Shown here: positions 1 to 5,591 of the stretch, piece after piece
Layout: each line of letters begins with the position of its first letter
Numbering within the stretch: position 1 is the first letter of the stretch
From: Clostridia bacterium
GTDB taxonomy: Bacteria; Bacillota; Clostridia; Oscillospirales; UBA644
Direction: 5' to 3'
NCBI GenBank assembly: GCA_017424085.1
Contig: JAFPBP010000312.1
Coordinates: 1 to 10,316 of the forward strand
Length of the DNA: 10,316 nt
The notes under the pieces: generated by a model
Told to the model about the DNA's origin: nothing
Databases searched by the model: none
What the model saw: the letters and a program-made list of their open reading frames with translations, nothing else
Made by a program: the position numbers and the translations under genes

Positions 1-204
1 GAGGGCGGAAATGACCATACCATGGCTCTTTACCTCATCCAACAGAGCGCGACGGTCTGCGGCGTTGAGGTTCTCGGGGCTGTTCTCGCCCTTGGTGGCA
101 TACATCTGAATGCCGTTGGCGCCCATGGCTGCGGCTTTTTGAATGGCGGAGCTGCGGTCCACACGGAAGGACTCCAGGATCACGCCGATAGGAAACTGAT
201 ACAT
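1..204 (-). CDS. Sugar phosphate isomerase/epimerase family protein (TIM barrel), N-terminal part only
   Basis: The first 68 codons are visible and the gene continues past the left edge. The translation starts MYQFPIGVILESFR and includes GANGIQMYAT, ENLNAADRRALLDEV and GMVISAL. This is the usual beginning of the xylose-isomerase-like TIM barrel family (AP endonuclease family 2 fold): a first strand ending in a short IGV motif, then 'GA(D/N)GIQ', then a helix leading to a second 'V-I-S-A-L' strand. Such proteins isomerise or epimerise sugars, ketoses or inositol derivatives in the cytoplasm and usually need a divalent metal; the metal ligands would lie beyond the edge, so the substrate cannot be named. 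The ATG at 204 is chosen because an AAGGAG ribosome binding site (212-217) sits 7 bases upstream. It has its own promoter and is separated from the nrd operon by a terminator, so it begins a new transcription unit. Family call fairly sure, function open. Confidence 0.8.
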   Translation of the reverse strand, partial: MYQFPIGVILESFRVDRSSAIQKAAAMGANGIQMYATKGENSPENLNAADRRALLDEVKSHGMVISAL

Positions 205-255
205 ATTTTTTCTCCTTTTTCACGTAAGATAAGGGATCATTTTTTCTCTTATATT

Positions 256-284
256 ATTATAGAAGATTTCATACAGTTTGTCAA
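256..284 (-). promoter_or_regulatory. Perfect-consensus sigma-A promoter for the isomerase/epimerase gene
   Basis: Read on the minus strand, TTGACA (279-284) is followed by a 17-base spacer and TATAAT (256-261). Both hexamers and the spacing match the housekeeping sigma consensus exactly. Transcription would start near 249, giving a leader of about 45 bases that carries the AAGGAG site. No operator was recognised around it. Confidence 0.85.
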
Positions 285-326
285 TGGGGGAAAGGGAAAT
301 TATCATAATTTATTCATGATTTTTGC

Positions 327-362
327 AAAAAAATCCCGCGCTCCTGAAAAAGAAGCGCGAGA
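327..362 (-). terminator. Rho-independent terminator of the nrdD-nrdG-DUF1653 operon
   Basis: On the minus strand an 11-bp stem (352-362 with 334-344, including a TCGCGC/GCGCGG core and two T-G pairs) closes a 7-base loop and is followed by a run of seven T (327-333). It lies 7 bases after the DUF1653 stop codon and separates the nrd operon from the next promoter. Confidence 0.9.
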
Positions 363-369
363 ATGGGGG

Positions 370-597
370 CTATTCCTCCAAAAAGGTAAAACGAGGGGCA
401 GTGATTCCCTCCCGCGTGACGGTCTCGTTCCACATGGACGCAGGACGGACCCAAAGGGAGTTCTCCCCATAGCAAGCGCGGTAGACCACCATGGTCTCCC
501 CCGTTTCGGAATGGCGAGCCAACCCGATCACCTCGTACTCTCCGCCCTTAAAATGGCGGTATTTTCCACACCTGATCTCCATAGAATCCACGCTCAT
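370..597 (-). CDS. DUF1653 domain protein
   Basis: A 75-residue protein that is essentially one DUF1653 domain. The family hallmarks are present in order: GKYRHFKG (11-18), Y-E-V-I-G-L-A-R-H-S-E-T (21-32), M-V-V-Y (36-39), LWVRP (48-52) followed by M55, and PRF (68-70) near the C-terminus. It has no signal peptide or membrane segment, so it should be cytoplasmic. The biochemical role of DUF1653 is not established to my knowledge; the small, mostly beta, aromatic- and arginine-rich make-up is compatible with ligand or nucleic-acid binding, but that is a guess. Its ATG (597-595) overlaps the nrdG stop TGA (596-594) in an ATGA arrangement, and no strong ribosome binding site precedes it, so it is probably translated by coupling to nrdG. 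A second in-frame ATG at residue 6 is possible. The gene is last in the nrd operon, with the terminator just beyond. Confidence 0.85.
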   Translation of the reverse strand: MSVDSMEIRCGKYRHFKGGEYEVIGLARHSETGETMVVYRACYGENSLWVRPASMWNETVTREGITAPRFTFLEE

Positions 598-1121
598 TTC
601 TTATCCCAAAGGACGATGGATCCCTGTTTTCGGGTCTCGTTCAGATCGATGATCCGCTGATTGGAGGAGCCGCGGAAGCGCAGGGAAATATCCTTCAGAG
701 CCTTCACGAACCGCCCGTCCACCAGAACGTCCATAAGAGACAGCATTTCGTCGGTCACCTCACAACGGGGATGGGACCCATCCCGCAGAAGCTCCCCATC
801 CAAGGTGAAGCCCGTAAAGCACCAGATCGTTTTTTCGGGGTATTGAGCCCGCACCCGACGGAGAAACGGAACCAGCGCCCGCTGATTGGAGGGCTCGAAG
901 GGCTCGCCGCCCAACAGAGTCAATCCGTTCACGTAATAAGGCGAAAGAGACGCAAGGATCTCATCCTCCACGGTGGAGGTGAAGGGATTTCCGTAATGAA
1001 AATCCCAGGTCTCGGGCTGAAAGCAATCCTCGCAGCGGTTGGTACAGCCCGAAACGAAGAGGGTGGTTCGGACACCCTCTCCGTTGGCAATATCAAAATA
1101 TTTGACGTTACAGTAATTCAT
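594..1121 (-). CDS. nrdG: Anaerobic ribonucleoside-triphosphate reductase activating protein (radical SAM)
   Basis: A 175-residue radical SAM protein that cleaves S-adenosylmethionine with a [4Fe-4S] cluster to produce the 5'-deoxyadenosyl radical, which makes the stable glycyl radical on NrdD. The cluster motif CTNRCEDC (C26, C30, C33) has the CX3CX2C spacing and is followed by F34. GGEP at 71-74 is the SAM-contacting motif. The N-terminus (M-N-Y-C-N-V-K-Y-F-D-I-A-N-G-E-G-V-R) matches the NrdG type, and the length is close to the 150-175 usual for this activase, much shorter than pyruvate formate-lyase activase. It starts 3 bases after the nrdD stop codon, so the two are co-transcribed and probably translated together. 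Its stop overlaps the start of the DUF1653 gene. The protein is cytoplasmic and works as a complex with NrdD under anoxia. Confidence 0.96.
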   Translation of the reverse strand: MNYCNVKYFDIANGEGVRTTLFVSGCTNRCEDCFQPETWDFHYGNPFTSTVEDEILASLSPYYVNGLTLLGGEPFEPSNQRALVPFLRRVRAQYPEKTIWCFTGFTLDGELLRDGSHPRCEVTDEMLSLMDVLVDGRFVKALKDISLRFRGSSNQRIIDLNETRKQGSIVLWDKK

Positions 1122-1124
1122 AGC

Positions 1125-3299
1125 TTACAGGTGCAAGACCCGCTCCTTGATCTCCTGAGTTCTGCCCTGATTCCAATACTGGGTTCCGATGTAACCGCAG
1201 GTACGGCGGGCAACGTTCATCTTGGACTGATCGGTATTGCCGCACTTGGGGCATTTCCAGATCAGCTTGCCGTCCTCTTCCTCGATGGCGATCTCCCCGT
1301 CCCAGCCGCACTCCTGACAGTAGTCGGACTTGGTGTTCAGCTCGGCGTACATGATGTTTTCATAGATAAACTTCATGACCTGCAGGACCGCCTCCAGATT
1401 CTGCTGCATATCGGGAACCTCCACGTAGCTGATGGCGCCACCGGGAGACAGAGCCTGGAACTGAGATTCAAAGGCAAGCTTGGTGAAGGCGTCCACCTCT
1501 TCGGACACGTGGATATGGTAGCTGTTGGTAATATATCCCTTATCGTTGATGCCGGGGACGATACCGAAGCGCTTCTGCATGCATTTGGCGAATTTATAGG
1601 TGGTGGATTCCAACGGAGTTCCGTAGAGGCTGAAATCAATGTTGTGCTCTGCCTTCCACTTGCGGCAGGCGGCGTTCATATATTCCATGACCTGCAGGGC
1701 GAAGGGGGTGGCGGAGGGATCGGTATGGGATTTTCCGGTCATGTACTTGACGCATTCGTACAAGCCCGCATAGCCCAGAGAAATGGTAGAATAACCGCCG
1801 TAGAGAAGCTTGTCGATCTTCTCGCCCTTCTGCAGACGAGCCAGCGCACCGTGCTGCCACAGAATGGGGGCAACGTCGGACAGAGTGCCCTTCAGACGCT
1901 CGTGACGGCACAGAAGTGCGCGGTGGCACAGCTCCAGACGCTCGTCGAAAATGCTCCAGAATTTTTCGATGTTTCCGCCCGAGGACAGAGCAATGTCCAC
2001 CAGATTCAGCGTCACCACGCCCTGATTGAAGCGACCGTAATATTTGGGTTCCCCGTTGTCATCCAGATAGGGGGTCAAAAAGCTGCGGCAGCCCATACAG
2101 GTATAGCATCTGCCCGTGCCGCCCTTATCCACCTTCAGCTCCAGCATCTTCTTTTCGGAGATGTAGTCGGGAACCATGCGGCGGGCGGTGCATTTGGCGG
2201 CAAGCTTGGTGAGATAGTAATAGGGGGAATCCTCGTGGATGTTCTGCTCCTCCAGAACGTAGATCAGCTTGGGGAAGGCGGGAGTTACATAAACGCCCGA
2301 TTCGTTCTTTACGCCCTGATACCGCTGAAGCAGGGTCTCCTCAATGATGATGGCAAGGTCTGCCTTCTCCTGCTCGTTCTTCGCCTCGCCCAGATACATG
2401 AAGACGGTAACGAAGGGCGCCTGACCGTTAGTGGTCAAAAGGGTGACCACCTGATACTGAATGGTCTGAACGCCGCGCTGGATCTCCTCCCGCAGGCGTT
2501 TTTCCACCATATTGGAGAAATCTGCCTCAGAGATCGAGATCCCCGTTGCCTCAAAATCCTCCCGCAGAGACTTGATAATCTTCTCGCGGCTGACCTGCAC
2601 GAAGGGGGCAAGGTGGGTGAGAGAAATGCTCTGCCCGCCGTACTGATTGGACGCCACCTGTGCGATGATCTGCGTGGCGATGTTGCAGGCGGTGGAGAAG
2701 CTGTGGGGACGCTCGATCATGGTCCCCGAAATGACGGTACCGTTCTGGAGCATATCCTCCAGATTCACCAGATCGCAGTTGTGCATATGCTGAGCGTAAT
2801 AGTCGGTATCATGGAAATGGATGATACCCTGCTCGTGCGCCTCCACGATGTCGGCGGGCAGCAGGAGGCGGCTGGTAATATCACGGCTGACCTCACCTGC
2901 CATATAGTCACGCTGGACGCTGTTGACCGTGGGGTTCTTATTGGCGTTCTCCTGCTTTGCCTCCTCGTTGCAGCATTCGATGAGACTGAGAATTTTGTCG
3001 TCGGTGGTGTTGGAGCGACGAACCAGATTGCGGGTATAGCGATAGGTAATATACTTCTTCGCCACCTCGTAGGCACCGTGCGCCATAATCTGGGATTCCA
3101 CCAGATCCTGGATCTCCTCCACCTCGGGAGCACGGTTCATGCGGATGCAGCTCAGCTCCACCGCTTCTGCGATGCGACGGATCTGCATGGGGGTCATGCG
3201 CGCCTCTTCCTCCACAGCCTCGTTGGCTTTGGTGATGGCGACGATGATCTTGGAAATGTCGAAAGCCACTTCCGAGCCGTTGCGTTTGATAACCTTCAT
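1125..3299 (-). CDS. nrdD: Anaerobic (class III) ribonucleoside-triphosphate reductase
   Basis: A 724-residue glycyl-radical enzyme reducing ribonucleoside triphosphates to dNTPs without oxygen, normally using formate as reductant. Residues 1 to about 90 form an ATP-cone (V-I-K-R-N-G-S-E-V-A-F-D at 3-14), the allosteric site where dATP shuts activity off. The catalytic barrel follows: C175 in HNCDLVNLEDML lies where one essential thiol of the family is found, and C398, C401 and C404 in the CYTCMGCRSFL region include the other. The C-terminus carries four zinc-type cysteines (C661, C664, C683, C686) and the glycyl radical signature RRTCGYIG, with G702 as the radical site. The length is similar to E. 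coli NrdD (712). The ATG at 3299 has an AGGA site 8 bases upstream and is the family's usual start. It is first in the operon with nrdG and DUF1653, behind a consensus promoter with probable NrdR boxes. No residue looks missing. Confidence 0.97.
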   Translation of the reverse strand: MKVIKRNGSEVAFDISKIIVAITKANEAVEEEARMTPMQIRRIAEAVELSCIRMNRAPEVEEIQDLVESQIMAHGAYEVAKKYITYRYTRNLVRRSNTTDDKILSLIECCNEEAKQENANKNPTVNSVQRDYMAGEVSRDITSRLLLPADIVEAHEQGIIHFHDTDYYAQHMHNCDLVNLEDMLQNGTVISGTMIERPHSFSTACNIATQIIAQVASNQYGGQSISLTHLAPFVQVSREKIIKSLREDFEATGISISEADFSNMVEKRLREEIQRGVQTIQYQVVTLLTTNGQAPFVTVFMYLGEAKNEQEKADLAIIIEETLLQRYQGVKNESGVYVTPAFPKLIYVLEEQNIHEDSPYYYLTKLAAKCTARRMVPDYISEKKMLELKVDKGGTGRCYTCMGCRSFLTPYLDDNGEPKYYGRFNQGVVTLNLVDIALSSGGNIEKFWSIFDERLELCHRALLCRHERLKGTLSDVAPILWQHGALARLQKGEKIDKLLYGGYSTISLGYAGLYECVKYMTGKSHTDPSATPFALQVMEYMNAACRKWKAEHNIDFSLYGTPLESTTYKFAKCMQKRFGIVPGINDKGYITNSYHIHVSEEVDAFTKLAFESQFQALSPGGAISYVEVPDMQQNLEAVLQVMKFIYENIMYAELNTKSDYCQECGWDGEIAIEEEDGKLIWKCPKCGNTDQSKMNVARRTCGYIGTQYWNQGRTQEIKERVLHL

Positions 3300-3352
3300 A
3301 GCATTCTTCCTCGTTATGATATAAGATAAAGTATTCCGATTTGACTGAATTT

Positions 3353-3381
3353 ATTATACCACATCTTGTAAAGAATGTCAA
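3353..3381 (-). promoter_or_regulatory. Perfect-consensus sigma-A promoter of the nrdDG operon
   Basis: On the minus strand TTGACA (3376-3381), a 17-base spacer and TATAAT (3353-3358) match consensus exactly. Transcription should begin about 3346, leaving a leader of roughly 45 bases before nrdD. So strong a core promoter for an anaerobic dNTP enzyme implies control by a repressor; the candidate NrdR boxes overlap it. Confidence 0.85.
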
Positions 3382-3403
3382 TAGGTTCTCCTATATGTTG
3401 TGT
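3356..3403 (-). promoter_or_regulatory. Candidate tandem NrdR boxes
   Basis: Two 16-base elements on the minus strand resemble the NrdR box (consensus acaCwAtATaTwGtgt). The upstream one (3388-3403) reads ACACAACATATAGGAG and matches at about 12 positions. The second (3356-3371) reads TTACAAGATGTGGTAT and matches at about 10. Their centres are 32 bases apart, near three helical turns, which is the pairing expected for NrdR. The second box lies in the promoter spacer and reaches into the -10 hexamer, so binding would block RNA polymerase. The nrdR gene itself is not in the window. The upstream box is convincing, the downstream one weaker. Confidence 0.55.
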
Positions 3404-3444
3404 TTTTGTCACAAATTAAGAACGATTCCTAAAAATTTGCATAC

Positions 3445-3479
3445 AAAAAACGCATCGTCTTTCAACGATGCGTTTTTTT
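3445..3479 (-). terminator. Rho-independent terminator after rplL
   Basis: An 8-bp perfect stem (CGCATCGT at 3451-3458 with 3465-3472) and a 6-base loop are flanked by A on one side and T on the other, which extends the pairing and gives a T run on both strands. On the minus strand it ends rplJL transcription before the nrd promoter. It would also work as a bidirectional terminator, although no convergent gene is present. Confidence 0.92.
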
Positions 3480-3493
3480 CGGCTATACTTGAA

Positions 3494-3874
3494 TTACTTC
3501 AGTTCAACCTTAGCGCCGGCAGCCTCGAGAGCTTCCTTAGCAGCGTCAGCGTCAGCCTTGGAAACCTTCTCCTTGACAGCCTTGGGAGCGCCGTCAACGA
3601 TTTCCTTGGATTCCTTCAGACCGAGACCGGTCAGCTCACGGACAACCTTGATAACGCCCATCTTGGAAGCGCCAACGTCGGTCAGGATAACATCCCATTC
3701 GTCCTTCTCGGCAGCAGCAGCGCCGGCACCCTCAACGGGAGCAGCAGCAACTACGGTTGCAGCAGCGGCGGAAACGCCGAATTCTTCTTCGATCGCCTTA
3801 ACCAGTTCGGCGACTTCAACAACGGTAAGAGTCTTAAGTTCTTCAACAATGTTAGTGATCTTTTCGCTAGCCAT
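3494..3874 (-). CDS. rplL: 50S ribosomal protein L7/L12
   Basis: A 126-residue acidic ribosomal stalk protein that recruits and stimulates the translational GTPases (EF-Tu, EF-G, IF2, RF3). Three parts are visible: an N-terminal dimerisation domain (about 1-33, with ITNIVEELKTLTVVEVAELV), an alanine/glycine-rich hinge (about 35-57), and the globular C-terminal domain with GLGLKESKEIVDGAPKAVKE and the ending AGAKVELK, typical of the family. The start at 3874 is fixed by a perfect AGGAGG (3884-3889) 9 bases upstream, stronger than the site before rplJ; this suits the several L7/L12 copies made per L10. It lies 59 bases after rplJ in the same transcript and is followed by a terminator instead of rpoB. 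Confidence 0.98.
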   Translation of the reverse strand: MASEKITNIVEELKTLTVVEVAELVKAIEEEFGVSAAAATVVAAAPVEGAGAAAAEKDEWDVILTDVGASKMGVIKVVRELTGLGLKESKEIVDGAPKAVKEKVSKADADAAKEALEAAGAKVELK

Positions 3875-3915
3875 TTTAAATTTCCTCCTGAATAATAGTG
3901 AGTTTAGTTAGATTT

Positions 3916-3939
3916 GCGTGATAAAAAGCGGAATCACGC
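3916..3939 (-). repeat. Hairpin across the rplJ stop codon
   Basis: GCGTGAT and ATCACGC form a 7-bp perfect inverted repeat around a 10-base loop. One arm (3933-3939) includes the rplJ stop codon (3934-3936). No T run follows on the minus strand, so it does not look like a terminator. It could be an RNA processing or stability element between rplJ and rplL. Confidence 0.5.
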
Positions 3940-4443
3940 TTCCTGGGGTTCGGAACACTTTTCTACGTACTGGTTCAGTACGACAGCCAGGTTGCGGGTA
4001 GAAGACTGAAGGACGTACATCAGGTTGACCAGAGACTGTTCCTTCGAGGGGACAGCTGCCAGCGCCTTAACGCCGTTCTCATCCAGAATTTCGCCTTCGC
4101 AGTAGCCTGCCTTGATCTTGAAGTTCTCGTGGGTCTTTGCAAACTTGCAGAGAATCTTCGCGGGAGAGATCACGTCGTCAACCGAAGTTGCCAGAGCGGT
4201 GGTACCCTCCATGTGAACATCGAGAGCATCGTAACCAACGTTCTTCAGAGCGAACTTGGTCAGGGTGTTCTTCACGACGGTGTATTCAACACCTGCAGCG
4301 CGAAGCTCGCGACGGAGCTGAGTATCGTCAGCAACGTTGATGCCGCTGTAGTCAACGAAAACGCCGGCACAGGAACCCTTGATGCGATCGGTGATCTGAT
4401 TTACGATTTCCTTTTTGGATTCGAGAATCTTTTCACTTGCCAT
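3934..4443 (-). CDS. rplJ: 50S ribosomal protein L10
   Basis: A 169-residue protein that anchors L7/L12 dimers to 23S rRNA at the base of the ribosomal stalk. Recognisable parts are the N-terminal rRNA-binding domain with GVFVDYSGINVADDTQLRRE, the conserved VVKNTL and EGTTAL segments, and a C-terminal helix (L-V-N-L-M-Y-V-L-Q-S-S-T-R-N-L-A-V-V-L-N) that binds L7/L12. The ATG at 4443 is chosen because GGAGG (4452-4456) lies 8 bases upstream and the protein begins MASEKILESKKEIV as in other Firmicutes. The reading frame stays open upstream to 4584, but that stretch is the L10 leader RNA and should not be counted as protein. It is followed by rplL. Neither rplK nor rplA is upstream; a radC gene is there instead. 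Confidence 0.97.
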   Translation of the reverse strand: MASEKILESKKEIVNQITDRIKGSCAGVFVDYSGINVADDTQLRRELRAAGVEYTVVKNTLTKFALKNVGYDALDVHMEGTTALATSVDDVISPAKILCKFAKTHENFKIKAGYCEGEILDENGVKALAAVPSKEQSLVNLMYVLQSSTRNLAVVLNQYVEKCSEPQEA

Positions 4444-4475
4444 TTTTTTCACCTCCGAGAAAAGACATGAACAAC

Positions 4476-4514
4476 AAAAAATGCTCTTCTGTGCCGCGAG
4501 GCGCAAAAGAGCAT
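4476..4514 (-). terminator. Attenuator hairpin in the rplJL leader
   Basis: On the minus strand ATGCTCTT (4507-4514) pairs with AAGAGCAT (4481-4488). An inner G/C stem (GCC with GGC) closes a TCGC loop, and a run of T (4476-4480) follows at once. The hairpin lies between the promoter and the L10 start codon, so it must be conditional: it probably ends transcription when excess L10 or the L10-L12 complex binds the leader. Confidence 0.85.
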
Positions 4515-4600
4515 CACAAAAAGCCGCAGGGGCTTGCTTGTCATGGTAACGCGTCCTCGATAGGCATATTTCAGCATAAAGCACCTATTGTCTTAGGAAC
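4515..4600 (-). ncRNA. Ribosomal protein L10 leader RNA
   Basis: The untranslated leader of rplJ shows conserved L10-leader features. On the minus strand CCTAAGACAATAGGTGC is followed by a short variable stem and then GCCTATCGAGGA. ATAGG (4584-4588) pairs with CCTAT (4560-4564), and the unpaired A-A-G-A-C-A and C-G-A-G-G-A segments around that stem match what I recall of the L10 leader consensus (Rfam RF00557), where L10 binds its own mRNA. A small AAGCC/GGCTT hairpin (4521-4535) comes next, then the attenuator. The likely function is cis autoregulation of rplJL. Confidence 0.85.
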
Positions 4601-4606
4601 TACGAT

Positions 4607-4635
4607 AGTATACCACAAAACGGTGGAATTGTCAA
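4607..4635 (-). promoter_or_regulatory. Sigma-A promoter of rplJL
   Basis: On the minus strand TTGACA (4630-4635), a 17-base spacer and TATACT (4607-4612). The -35 is perfect and the -10 has one mismatch. The expected start near 4600 coincides with the first conserved bases of the L10 leader. The -35 lies only 9 bases after the radC stop codon, and no terminator is visible between them. Confidence 0.88.
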
Positions 4636-4644
4636 GAGAATTTG

Positions 4645-5424
4645 TCACTTATTCGTATTTTTGTCACATTTCTGCAGAGAGGTCCGCGAACCGGATCCTT
4701 TTTGCGGAGGAACCACGTGATAGGCGGGGCGATTCTTCGCGTCCATCATTCCGCTTTGCCCAAAGGACATATAATCCCCGTTATTATCAAAGATCAGATG
4801 ATCGGTCAACGTCACGCCGCAGCAGTCCAAAAACGTGCGGATCTTATCGGTGGCACGGTAATCGTCGTCGGAGGGGATCGCCGCACCCGAGGGATGATTG
4901 TGGACCAGCACCACGGAAGCGGGCTTGTAATCGGAGATAAACTTTCCCAACAGAGTGATATTCACAACGGAGCCGCTGACCGACCCCTCGCCAACGAGAG
5001 CATCCCCGATGATCCTTCCGTTTCGGTTGAATCCGATGACGCGAACGTGCTCCTGTGTCACCCCCAAATAATCGGGCCACAGGTAAGCACCCAGAGTTTC
5101 CGGCAAATGACCGTGATCCCCGCGAACGACGACCTTTTCCTTCATATAGCGGCGAAGAAAGGACAGCATGACGGGAAACAGCTGTGCAGACGACTTCCCC
5201 ATACCGGGAACCGACGCCAGCTGATCCTCCGTCGCCTCCATCACGCCCGCGATCGACCCGAACCGATCCAGCAGCTCGTGGGCAAGAGAATTGGTATCCT
5301 TCTGAGGAATGGCGTAAAACAAAAGAAGCTCCAGCAGCTCGTGATCCCGAAAGGAGGCGGGGCTGAGGGAAAAGCGCTCGCGCAGACGGGAACGGTGTCC
5401 CGCATGAGGATTCGGCTTAGACAT
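4645..5424 (-). CDS. radC: RadC family JAB/MPN-domain protein (UPF0758)
   Basis: A 259-residue protein of the RadC/UPF0758 family. The N-terminal part (about 8-90) has HRSRLRERF, DHELLELLLFYAIP and a helix-hairpin-helix motif, SVPGMGKSSAQL. The C-terminal JAB1/MPN+ metalloprotease-like domain carries HNHPSGAAIPSDDD, which fits H-x-H-x7-S-x2-D zinc binding, followed by TLTDHLIF. Its role is unsettled: E. coli radC was once linked to DNA repair, but that phenotype was later attributed to recG. The frame is open to 5493, but I choose the ATG at 5424 because the family begins there (MSKPNPHAGHRSR), an AAGGA lies 11 bases upstream, and the likely promoter overlaps the longer version. A tail of about 25 basic and polar residues beyond the usual end contains no recognised motif. 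It is a single-gene unit that may read through into the L10 leader. Confidence 0.93.
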   Translation of the reverse strand: MSKPNPHAGHRSRLRERFSLSPASFRDHELLELLLFYAIPQKDTNSLAHELLDRFGSIAGVMEATEDQLASVPGMGKSSAQLFPVMLSFLRRYMKEKVVVRGDHGHLPETLGAYLWPDYLGVTQEHVRVIGFNRNGRIIGDALVGEGSVSGSVVNITLLGKFISDYKPASVVLVHNHPSGAAIPSDDDYRATDKIRTFLDCCGVTLTDHLIFDNNGDYMSFGQSGMMDAKNRPAYHVVPPQKGSGSRTSLQKCDKNTNK

Positions 5425-5464
5425 GAATAAAACATTCCTTACGCATAAACAATTTACATTCCTT

Positions 5465-5493
5465 ATTTTACAGCAATTCAACGTTAAATGCAA
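5465..5493 (-). promoter_or_regulatory. Probable sigma-A promoter of radC
   Basis: On the minus strand TTGCAT (5488-5493), a 17-base spacer and TAAAAT (5465-5470). Each hexamer differs from consensus but the spacing is ideal. Transcription would start near 5458, about 35 bases before the ATG at 5424. The rest of the gap up to the GH35 terminator (5494-5534) shows nothing recognisable. Confidence 0.65.
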
Positions 5494-5534
5494 GGGGTAA
5501 CGGGAAAAGTCGGCGAAAATTCAAAGATTGTTTG

Positions 5535-5572
5535 CAAAAGACAGCCCGAACGGGACAAAATCCCATTCGGGC
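5535..5572 (-). terminator. Rho-independent terminator of the rhamnose/GH35 operon
   Basis: On the minus strand a 12-bp stem (5561-5572 with 5544-5555, one T-G pair) closes a TTTTG loop and is followed by TGTCTTTT. The stem is strong and the T tract is imperfect. It lies about 20 bases after the GH35 stop codon. Confidence 0.85.
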
Positions 5573-5591
5573 AGGTTCATTTTTGAATCGA

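Noticed and set aside
771..3329. An 852-codon open frame on the plus strand opposite nrdD and nrdG
   Set aside because: It is antisense to two clear family members, shows no recognisable domain, and is explained by codon bias of the minus-strand genes.
3398..3414. TTGTG-N7-CACAA inverted repeat upstream of the nrd promoter as a Rex, CRP or FNR site
   Set aside because: Those operators have the arms 8 bases apart in this notation (TTGTG-N8-CACAA), so this is one base short. The T-rich centre does not continue the palindrome and it overlaps the NrdR-like box.
4444..4584. 47-residue N-terminal extension of L10
   Set aside because: The stretch is the L10 leader RNA with attenuator. The known start and a GGAGG site are at 4443, and the extension resembles no L10.
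5425..5493. Longer RadC start at 5493
   Set aside because: The extra 23 residues do not resemble RadC, and the likely promoter -10 and -35 overlap that region, so the mRNA would not contain the upstream start.
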